From a virus: 64,000 bases of DNA. A program made the position numbers and the translations under genes. Within the stretch, counting starts at the first letter, position 1. Each line of letters begins with the position of its first letter. Shown here in pieces: positions 47,046 through 54,027 of this stretch. The notes under the pieces are model-generated. The model was not told the origin of the DNA, did no database searches, and saw nothing but the letters and a program-made list of their open reading frames with translations. The DNA lies in the IMG/VR virus record IMGVR_UViG_3300033149_006567, positions 1 through 64,000 of that record; one strand, given 5' to 3'.

Positions 47046-48089
47046 GTGAGCAAGATAGAGCAAATGAGAGTTAATTTTATGCAGCGAAATGCTCGGAAGA
47101 ATGGCCCAGCGACGTCTGCGCTAATAAATGACAGTATAGATGAGCTAGCCGTTGATTGGGCCAATTTGGAAGTTCAATGGAACGATTCTCTTTATCCCCT
47201 TTTGGATACCGTTCCCAGCGGAAGTGCCAGTGACGGGACTGACAAGGTTGATGCCTTTACAAATGGACTAGATGGAAGCACTCTCTATGTGGATTCAGAT
47301 ACGTCTTCTACGGGGACGGGGGCTACATACTACAATTCTTCTCGGAGCCGCCCGAATACGATAAGTGAACAGTTTGTTGCTCTTTACGATTATCTTGATG
47401 AGACCTGGGACGACATAAGGAGTGAGTTGGTTACAGCCGCAAATCCGTGGAGTGAGGCCGTTAAAGAACGGATTGGGATGAATATCTTTGACAGTTCTGA
47501 GACCAGCTCTGCCACCAGCTTAGATGGGAAAATTGACACCAATACGAATAACATCACTCAACTGGCCAAGGATATGTATGGATCTGGTGCAGCTCTTGGT
47601 GGCGATGGAGTCGCGGATTTAGCCACTGATGTTTCGACCAATCTGGATAATATTGAGACTTTTGTTGGAATGGCTGACGCAACGGATGCAACTCCGACAT
47701 ACTCTTCTAATAATTATGTGACCGACGGAGATAGCCTGGAGACGGCTATTGGGAAATTAGATACTACTGTAGCTGATGCCTTGGACGGCATTAGCACCAT
47801 GAATGGATTAACTGTAGCCTATGGTTCGGAGACCGTAGGTGATGATGACGAAGTCATTGTCGCAACGGGAGTCACAGGCTGGGGTTTTGCTCAGGCTGGC
47901 GACAACCAGGAATACGCCCAATTTACTTGGACTGCCGCTGGGGCTGTGACTCTGATAGTCAATACGGCAAATGTTAATAATGCCGATGTTGACGGCGATT
48001 TTTGCATATATGACAACGGGGCGGGAATTGCGATAAAGAACCGGCTCGGCGCAGATCTTATCGTCAGATATTCACTATTTTATTCATAA
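47046..48089 (+). CDS. Fibre-associated structural protein
   Basis: A 347-residue protein from GTG 47046 with a strong TAGGAGG 6-7 nt upstream. N-terminal 90 residues are helical, the middle is Asp/Ser/Thr-rich with short helices (NLDNIETFVGMADATDATPT), and the last 85 residues form a compact beta domain ending LIVRYSLFYS. It lies directly before the long fibre gene and may be its attachment protein or an adaptor. Confidence 0.5.
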   Translation: MSKIEQMRVNFMQRNARKNGPATSALINDSIDELAVDWANLEVQWNDSLYPLLDTVPSGSASDGTDKVDAFTNGLDGSTLYVDSDTSSTGTGATYYNSSRSRPNTISEQFVALYDYLDETWDDIRSELVTAANPWSEAVKERIGMNIFDSSETSSATSLDGKIDTNTNNITQLAKDMYGSGAALGGDGVADLATDVSTNLDNIETFVGMADATDATPTYSSNNYVTDGDSLETAIGKLDTTVADALDGISTMNGLTVAYGSETVGDDDEVIVATGVTGWGFAQAGDNQEYAQFTWTAAGAVTLIVNTANVNNADVDGDFCIYDNGAGIAIKNRLGADLIVRYSLFYS

Positions 48090-48099
48090 TAAGGAGGCC

Positions 48100-48109
48100 C
48101 CTAGATGCC
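48100..48109 (+). promoter_or_regulatory. CCTAGATGCC motif overlapping a start codon
   Basis: The exact 10-mer spans the junction between the Shine-Dalgarno AAGGAGG (48091-48097) and the fibre gene, with its ATG at 48105-48107. This is the only exact copy that is not wholly inside a coding frame, so Leu-Asp-Ala coding cannot explain it. See the motif family entry. Confidence 0.7.
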
Positions 48110-50093
48110 ACTAAAACTCCACAATAACGGAATTACGATACAAGATGATGGTGATTTAGATGATACTACTGTAGATGGAGATCTAACCATAACTGGAGAT
48201 GTAGAAGTCGGTAGTACAGGTACTCTAAAGGCTTTTACCGAAGAGATACATTTTGGTGGAGCTGACGGTTCAAAGTCTAATCGAATTTATTGCGACGAGA
48301 CAACTGATCAAACTAATATCGGGTTAAACAGTGATCTCGGAAGACAGCTAGTTATTTGTGATAGGGACGTAGTTGAGGATGATTTTGGCCATGCCGTTCC
48401 GACTAATCCTACCCTTTTTATTCAAAGTGCTTTAGACCCCGATACGAATAACACAAGGTGGGGTTCGTTTTCTCATACAGGCGATGCGGCTAATGCTGGA
48501 TATTTTGATTATGTCTTGGGGGCAGGAGTACATCGTTTTGGTGGAGCTGGAGTCCCAGGCGTTGCGACTGCTGTTAACGACGTGTTTGTCAATGGAGCTT
48601 TTGAAGTTGACGGAGCGGTCGACTTTGGTTCCACTCTCGATGTAGCGGGGGCGGTAAATATTGTTTCCATCCTTGATGTAACAGGAGCGGCATCTTTGGC
48701 TTCCACTTTTAGCGTTGGAGGTAATGCTGATTTTGAATCTGACGTAACGGTTTCTGGTCAATTAGATGTTGACGGAGCGGTCGACTTTGGGTCTGCCCTT
48801 GGCGTTGATGGAGCAGTTACTTTCAATTCTACTCTTGACGTAACTGGCGGCACGTCTACTTTTGGTAGTCCAGCCATTTATTTAAGAAGCGATGGGAAAA
48901 TAAGTACTGGCGGGGAAACAGCCCCTGATTGCGCAGCAGGCGGAATCACGCTTGACATAAATGCGAATGATGGGATATTTTTTTCTGCGAAGTCAAGTGA
49001 CATTGCCCATGCGTTAGCTAGTTATGGTGAGACAGATACGTTTTATTCTTTGAGAAAATATGATGGTGATGGCGGTGGGACCCGGATAAGAAGTTTTGCA
49101 GATGGAGATGAAGCACATCCTGTTGGATATTTTGTCGAAACATTTGTTGAAAATAACGCAGATACAGTTACAGGCAAAGCAGGTTACGGGTTACTCAATT
49201 TTTACGCTGCGCAACATGATGGAGCCGGTAATCTTGTGGATGTTGCAGATGCCGGGAATGCCTTTTCCATTAGATGTCGGAAAAATAATGCTTCGGAAAC
49301 TAAATTTTTGTTGAAAGGTAATGGCGATTTTTGGCATGCAGGAAGTGGGGTAATTGATGGAGGCTTAAGTACTGGCGGGGAAACAGCTCCTGATTGCGAG
49401 GATGGTGGGATCACACTTAACATGGGAGCCAATGACGGAATATTTTTGTCGGCAAAATCAAGTGACATTGCCCATGGACTTACAGCTTATGCGGAGACGG
49501 ATACGTTTTTTACCATGAACAAGAGAGATGCTGCGGGCGGGGGACTTTCTATGCGAAGCTTCACCGATGGAGGAGAAGGTGAAGCTATAGGTTGGAGTGT
49601 GTCGACTTTTATCAGGGATACGTTAGACACGACGACTTCTGTCGCCGGGTTGGGAGGGATTAATTTTTCTGTGTGTCAGCATGATGGTTCGAACAACAAG
49701 GTCACTTGTGCGGCAAACGGAAATCTTTTTACTGTTCGTAGATGGTATAATAGTGGGGGAGGAGCTGATTGGGAGGTAGCTTTTATAATTAAGGGTGACG
49801 GAGACATTTATTATGACGGAGCAGATCAGGGAGCTTTTGATGCAGAGCAAGATGCACTGGCTTGTCGAGACGCCGCATACACAATCGCCGGGGAGTTCGA
49901 TAAAGTTCTGGCGTATAACCGAGAGGAGCTGGAACGTATCGGTGTAATGCAGAATGGTTTCATTTCTAATCGCAAGATGACAAAACTCAATCTTTTTGGT
50001 TTAGCCGAGGTATATGCCGTAGTGGAAAAGCTTTGCGAAAAGTTTGGTTTGAGTTACGAAGACATTCGCAAGGAGATTCGCGGATTAAAATAG
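48105..50093 (+). CDS. Long tail fibre with duplicated receptor-binding-like domain
   Basis: A 662-residue protein, ATG 48105 behind AAGGAGG. Residues 150-250 are a short-period beta repeat (VDFGSTLDVAGAVNIVSILD) typical of triple-stranded fibre shafts. Two copies of a domain of about 155 residues follow, each beginning STGGETAPDC. The C-terminus (CRDAAYTIAGEFDKVLAYNR to EDIRKEIRGLK) is helical and may trimerise or act as an assembly tag. It is probably a receptor-binding fibre and is the last structural gene before the accessory block. Confidence 0.65.
   Translation: MPLKLHNNGITIQDDGDLDDTTVDGDLTITGDVEVGSTGTLKAFTEEIHFGGADGSKSNRIYCDETTDQTNIGLNSDLGRQLVICDRDVVEDDFGHAVPTNPTLFIQSALDPDTNNTRWGSFSHTGDAANAGYFDYVLGAGVHRFGGAGVPGVATAVNDVFVNGAFEVDGAVDFGSTLDVAGAVNIVSILDVTGAASLASTFSVGGNADFESDVTVSGQLDVDGAVDFGSALGVDGAVTFNSTLDVTGGTSTFGSPAIYLRSDGKISTGGETAPDCAAGGITLDINANDGIFFSAKSSDIAHALASYGETDTFYSLRKYDGDGGGTRIRSFADGDEAHPVGYFVETFVENNADTVTGKAGYGLLNFYAAQHDGAGNLVDVADAGNAFSIRCRKNNASETKFLLKGNGDFWHAGSGVIDGGLSTGGETAPDCEDGGITLNMGANDGIFLSAKSSDIAHGLTAYAETDTFFTMNKRDAAGGGLSMRSFTDGGEGEAIGWSVSTFIRDTLDTTTSVAGLGGINFSVCQHDGSNNKVTCAANGNLFTVRRWYNSGGGADWEVAFIIKGDGDIYYDGADQGAFDAEQDALACRDAAYTIAGEFDKVLAYNREELERIGVMQNGFISNRKMTKLNLFGLAEVYAVVEKLCEKFGLSYEDIRKEIRGLK
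48902..49831 (+). repeat. Tandem 465-bp domain duplication in the tail fibre
   Basis: Unit 1 begins at 48902 and unit 2 at 49367, each opening with the same 21 bases and both containing AAGTGACATTGCCCATG. Protein identity is high at the start of each unit (STGGETAPDC, NANDGIF or GANDGIF, SAKSSDIAH) and low later. DNA identity remains strong only at the unit starts. Confidence 0.75.
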
Positions 50094-50125
50094 GTATGTC
50101 CTGTATTTCCATTCTTTTTTTTCTC

Positions 50126-50154
50126 TTGCCTTGCCTTATTTTATCTGTTATAAT
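50126..50154 (+). promoter_or_regulatory. Sigma70-type promoter opening the accessory block
   Basis: TTGCCT at 50126-50131 and TATAAT at 50149-50154 have a 17-nt spacer, with TG at 50146-50147 giving an extended -10. It lies between the fibre stop (50093) and the GTG at 50189. It has the same layout as the promoters at 7451 and 9857, and would start transcription of the actin-like and glycan genes. Confidence 0.65.
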
Positions 50155-50188
50155 CATTTTGGTTCTCAAATTTCGAGGGAAATTTTCT

Positions 50189-50620
50189 GTGGCCGATCGA
50201 CTAAGGTTAAATAAAGACGGTAAAGTAGTCAAAGATCATAATCTTCCTGGCTTTAAAAAGGGAGGGGCGTTTTCAGTTCCCTCTCTTTCTATTGACGAAA
50301 AGCAGTTGAAAAGGTTGGCCATTATTGTTGGGAAAACCATCGCCAGGGAACTACTTAAGCATCCGGAATTATTTAAGACTGAAGTGACTCTTAAACCAGC
50401 TTTATTGCCCGAAAGCGTTCAATATCCCCAGGTAACTTACGATGACATACGGACACCCGATGATTGGAGTAAGCTAGAGGACATAGTTGACGTGGGGGTG
50501 TCTACGGAGGGAATGGAAGGTTCTTTTGATGAAGCTTTTAAAGAGGAGCTGGTTAAGGATGAAGGCGTCGAGGGGGCCCGAGAAAAATTATCTAAGTTGA
50601 AAAGTAAGCAGGGAGTTTAG
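50189..50620 (+). CDS. Small protein paired with the actin-like gene
   Basis: A 143-residue protein. I chose GTG 50189 for two reasons: a promoter -10 lies at 50149, and from this start the N-terminus (MADRLRLNKDGKVVKDHNLP) lines up with that of the GT9 protein two genes on. An alternative ATG at 50096 would add a very hydrophobic segment (ILFFLLPCLILSVIIILVL), making a membrane anchor. The body is helical and acidic toward the C-terminus. It ends 1 nt before the actin-like gene, so it may be that protein's partner or adaptor; this is unproven. Confidence 0.55.
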   Translation: MADRLRLNKDGKVVKDHNLPGFKKGGAFSVPSLSIDEKQLKRLAIIVGKTIARELLKHPELFKTEVTLKPALLPESVQYPQVTYDDIRTPDDWSKLEDIVDVGVSTEGMEGSFDEAFKEELVKDEGVEGAREKLSKLKSKQGV

Positions 50621-50621
50621 A

Positions 50622-51617
50622 ATGTTAGGTTTAGATGTAGGGACGTCTTATGTTATTGGGGCCAGGGAAACTGACAAGGGGATAACTTATCGAGAGTTTC
50701 GGGACGCCTTTTTCAGGATTAAGCCCGCTACGCCCATAGCGGCCAAGATGATAGAGAAGGGTTTGAAAGGCACCAAATATTTTAAAGATTCGGATGGAAG
50801 TTTCGTTGTTATTGACAAGGAGGCTATTGTCAAGGCAGTTGAGAGGAACTCGTCGGCTCTAAGGCCTCTTGCTCGAGGGATTTTATCTCCCAAAGAGAGG
50901 GATGCTCGCAGGGTATTCAAGTTCCTTTTGGGCAAATTACTAGGCAAGCCGAAAGAAAAGAAGGAAAAGCTTGTTTATTCGATTCCTGCGGCTCCGGCAG
51001 ACGTATCCTCAGACGATTTCGATGTTGGATATCACTGCGATGCCATTGGGAACGATCTTAAGGAACTCGGTTTTGATCCCAGCCCCTTAAATGAGGCAGA
51101 GGCAATTTGTTATGCAGAATTAGAAGAGGATGATTATACGGGCGTTTCTATTTCGGCAGGCGCGGGAATGCAAAATGTTTGTGTCATGTCTTCTGGTGAG
51201 CCAGTATTAATATTTAGTCTAGCCAGGTCTGGAGATTATGTTGATCGTATGGCTGCGGCTTCTACAGCGGAACCGGATTCTGTTGTTCAAATGGAGAAGG
51301 AGGCTGGAGATTGGGAAGTGGGGAAGGAAAATGAGAATCGTATTTTGAGCGCTGTTTCCATATATTACGTCAGACTTATTAAATACGTAGTAGAAATGCT
51401 TTCGAAAAAGCTTAATTCAGCAGATGAACTTCCCAGGTTTCCTTCAGCGATACCAGTTGTTTTGTCTGGGGGAACTTCGCTAGCGAAGGGGTACGTAGAG
51501 GAGTTTAAAAAGCAGTTGGCCCCGGTTGATTTGCCGTTCGAAGTCAAGGAAGTTCGTCACGCTAAGGAGCCCCTTAGGGCTGTCGCAAAAGGCTGCTTAA
51601 TCGCCGCGTCTTTATAG
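50622..51617 (+). CDS. Actin-fold ATPase (ParM/MreB-like)
   Basis: A 331-residue protein from ATG 50622 with GGGAG upstream. It carries the actin superfamily motifs in order: phosphate-1 loop at residues 3-12 (GLDVGTSYVI), phosphate-2 loop at about 175-183 (VSISAGAGM), and the adenosine motif around G283-G284-T285 (VVLSGGTSLAKGY). Length suits a ParM/Alp-type filament protein rather than an Hsp70 or sugar kinase. Bacterial relatives segregate plasmids or position phage DNA or cargo. It sits between the small partner gene and the glycan genes, not in a partition locus, so the cargo is unknown. FtsA- or PilM-like non-filament roles are alternatives. Confidence 0.75.
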   Translation: MLGLDVGTSYVIGARETDKGITYREFRDAFFRIKPATPIAAKMIEKGLKGTKYFKDSDGSFVVIDKEAIVKAVERNSSALRPLARGILSPKERDARRVFKFLLGKLLGKPKEKKEKLVYSIPAAPADVSSDDFDVGYHCDAIGNDLKELGFDPSPLNEAEAICYAELEEDDYTGVSISAGAGMQNVCVMSSGEPVLIFSLARSGDYVDRMAAASTAEPDSVVQMEKEAGDWEVGKENENRILSAVSIYYVRLIKYVVEMLSKKLNSADELPRFPSAIPVVLSGGTSLAKGYVEEFKKQLAPVDLPFEVKEVRHAKEPLRAVAKGCLIAASL

Positions 51618-51625
51618 GACCCCAG

Positions 51626-52732
51626 ATGGCTAAAAAACTTGCTTTAAATAAGAACGGGGTTGTTACTAAAAGAATTAATATGCCAGACCTTAAGGTTGTT
51701 CCAACGACTAAAGCTGGGCGCAGATTGGTTCGGTTGCATAAGTTGATAGTCGGAGAGTCTCCTAAGATATGTATTGTTCGAGGTGGAGGAATAGGCGACC
51801 TTTTGATGACTACTCCTGCTGCTAAATTTATCAAGAAGCAGTATCCTCATGTCCATCTGACTTATGCCGTTGACTTTCATTATTTAGACGGGGCTCTTCC
51901 TTCAGTTTTAGAGGGTAATCCTTATGTTGACAAGGTAGTCCACTGGAAGTCATATGACGAAGATGATTTTGATGCTGTTTTAAATCTTCAGTGTCCTTGT
52001 GTTGCTCACGAAAGACCAGGCGCGAAACCGATTAGCAGAATAGACCTTTTTGCTCGTCACCTGGGTATTTATGAGATGGAAGATAAGCGGCCCGTTTACG
52101 TCGGATCAGCGGAAGAGGACGCAGAAGTTGACGCTTGGTTAAATAGTCGGCTTCATTATGATAGTTCTCGTCATAAATTACTTGTTGTGAGTCCTTTTTC
52201 TTCTGCTGGTGGACGTAGTTTTCCGATTGAGAGGATGAAAGAGACTCTTAGGTATGTTAAACAGGTTCTTCCTGAGGTAAAGGTGGTTGTTTGCACTCAT
52301 GACTCAGATTTTCTCAAGGACACGTACTGGGATTCTGTTGCAGATGCTGTAGCTCATGAATTTAAAGTTCGAAAATTTGCTTCTCTTTTGAGTTTTTCTC
52401 GATTAGTTCTTTGTCAGGATTCAGCTGCTCTTCATCTTTGCGGGGCACTTGACATTTCTGTTTTGGCCCTTTTTGGTTCCACCGATCCTCGCGCCAGAGT
52501 AAATCATTACCCTAAGGCGGTCGGGTACTGTCCAGGTCTTAAGCTGCAGTGTTTTCCATGTTGGTATAATTACGGAAATTGTTCTCACAGTACTTGTTGG
52601 CGTTTGATAGAGCCGAAAGACGTGGCCGGTATTATGGTAAATATGTTGACTCAAAAACCAGTTGTGTCCGAGTTTCTATCCCTCGGAGAGAAAAAACCTC
52701 CGAGAAATCGCATTCGAACTGAAACCCTTTAG
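51626..52732 (+). CDS. GT9 (heptosyltransferase-like) glycosyltransferase
   Basis: A 368-residue protein starting ATG 51626. After an N-terminal extension of about 45 residues it shows the GT9 pattern: CIVRGGGIGDLLMTTPAAKF, then DAVLNLQCPC, SPFSSAGGRSFPIERMKE and the nucleotide-sugar end QDSAALHLCGALDISVLALF-GSTDPR. The C-terminus is Cys-rich (CFPCWYNYGNCSHSTCW). GT9 enzymes usually add heptose from ADP-heptose; the donor here is not known. The N-terminal extension shares an odd motif with the 50189 product. Confidence 0.8.
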   Translation: MAKKLALNKNGVVTKRINMPDLKVVPTTKAGRRLVRLHKLIVGESPKICIVRGGGIGDLLMTTPAAKFIKKQYPHVHLTYAVDFHYLDGALPSVLEGNPYVDKVVHWKSYDEDDFDAVLNLQCPCVAHERPGAKPISRIDLFARHLGIYEMEDKRPVYVGSAEEDAEVDAWLNSRLHYDSSRHKLLVVSPFSSAGGRSFPIERMKETLRYVKQVLPEVKVVVCTHDSDFLKDTYWDSVADAVAHEFKVRKFASLLSFSRLVLCQDSAALHLCGALDISVLALFGSTDPRARVNHYPKAVGYCPGLKLQCFPCWYNYGNCSHSTCWRLIEPKDVAGIMVNMLTQKPVVSEFLSLGEKKPPRNRIRTETL

Positions 52733-52745
52733 CCCGAGTCCCCAG

Positions 52746-54020
52746 ATGTCTAAAAAAATTAAGCTACTTGCTTGGTGCGATTTGGTTGCGCATACAGGTT
52801 TTTCAAATGTAGCAGAGCATGTCTTGAAGGCACTTTATTCTACCGGGTTATATGATATAGATGTTTTAGCCATCAATTATCACGGAGACTTTCTCGATAA
52901 AGAAAGATATCCTTATCAAATAGTTCCGGCTAAACTGAAGGACCCCAAGGATCCCTATGGAAAGGGCATGTTCGTTAGGTCTCTAGAGAATAAGGCCTAT
53001 GATGCTGTTTGGATAATAAATGACGTGTATGTGGTTGAACCTGTTTCTAGGGCCGTGACGCAGATGAAAGAGGCTTTTCAGAATAGAGGGAAGACGCCTC
53101 CCTGTATTTTCTATTACTTTCCAATAGATAGCAAGCTTTTGCCTGGATATTCGGGGATGATCAAGGTAGCTGATGTTCCTGTTGCTTATACTCAGTTTGC
53201 TTTGGATGAAACTCTGAAGACAGTCCCCTCTCTAAAGTCCAAGAATATCCCGATTATTTATCATGGAGTCGACACTTCTGTTTTCCGCCCCCTTTCGCTC
53301 GAGGAGCGCTCTAGATGGCGAAGAGATTATTTGAAAGTCGAAGATGACACTTTTGTTATTATTAACGTCAATAGAAACAGTGAGAGAAAACAGTTAACTA
53401 GAACTCTATTGGCTTTTGAGGAGTTTAGAAAACATGTTCCGAAGTCTAAGCTTTATGTGCATGCAGCCCCCAGAGATTCTGGCATTGATCTTTTTTCTGC
53501 TTGCAATGATCTAGGATTTGACATAAGGAGGGATGTCATATTTCCTGACCCAAGAAATTTTTCGCCATCTAAGGGGTATCCGGCTGAGGTGTTAAATCGG
53601 TTTTATAATGCAGCTGATTGCTTTCTGACGACTACCCTAGGCGAGGGATACGGGTTGTGCGCCCAAGAATCTCTCGCTGCTGAGATTCCCGTAGTTGTTC
53701 CCGATAATACCGTTCATCCTGAAATTTTTGGAGAAGATGGAGAACGAGCTCTAATATATGATTGCAAAGAACTTATTTGGGTAGACAACACTGCCTATCG
53801 CCCCCTGGGTCGAGTGGAAGACATAGTCGAGAAATTGCTCCAGGTTTATAACGAGCCCCTAGATGCCAAGCGATCTCGAGCTAAAAGAGGACGTGAATGG
53901 TGTGTTAAAAATGACTGGAAAGAGATAGGGGAGCAATGGATAAGTCTCTTTAATAGAGAGCTTTCTTCTAGAAAAGTTAAGGGGGAAGATACTTCTCGCA
54001 TTAAGGCTAGTTTGGTATGA
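52746..54020 (+). CDS. GT4-type glycosyltransferase
   Basis: A 424-residue protein. ATG 52746 (MSKKIKLLAWCDLVAHTGFS) is preferred over an in-frame start at 52662 that would lie within the previous gene. It has the GT-B layout: N-terminal Gly-rich loop (HTGFSNVAEHVL), IIYHGVDTSVFRPLSLEERS in the linker, and the C-terminal nucleotide-sugar site TTTLGEGYGLCAQESLAAEI-PVVVPD with the E-x7-E type signature. Likely transfers a sugar in the same glycan pathway as its neighbours. It has an exact CCTAGATGCC (53858-53867). Confidence 0.8.
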   Translation: MSKKIKLLAWCDLVAHTGFSNVAEHVLKALYSTGLYDIDVLAINYHGDFLDKERYPYQIVPAKLKDPKDPYGKGMFVRSLENKAYDAVWIINDVYVVEPVSRAVTQMKEAFQNRGKTPPCIFYYFPIDSKLLPGYSGMIKVADVPVAYTQFALDETLKTVPSLKSKNIPIIYHGVDTSVFRPLSLEERSRWRRDYLKVEDDTFVIINVNRNSERKQLTRTLLAFEEFRKHVPKSKLYVHAAPRDSGIDLFSACNDLGFDIRRDVIFPDPRNFSPSKGYPAEVLNRFYNAADCFLTTTLGEGYGLCAQESLAAEIPVVVPDNTVHPEIFGEDGERALIYDCKELIWVDNTAYRPLGRVEDIVEKLLQVYNEPLDAKRSRAKRGREWCVKNDWKEIGEQWISLFNRELSSRKVKGEDTSRIKASLV

Positions 54021-54027
54021 GGAAAAA

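Noticed and set aside
48632-48800. Repeated GACGGAGCGGTCGACTTTGG in the fibre gene as a DNA element
   Set aside because: It falls in the shaft repeat and encodes the same residues (DGAVDFGS), so the protein repeat explains it.
50110-50125. T-rich run after the tail fibre as a terminator
   Set aside because: The preceding bases form only a direct repeat (ATTCGC twice), not a stem; the run is part of the promoter region.
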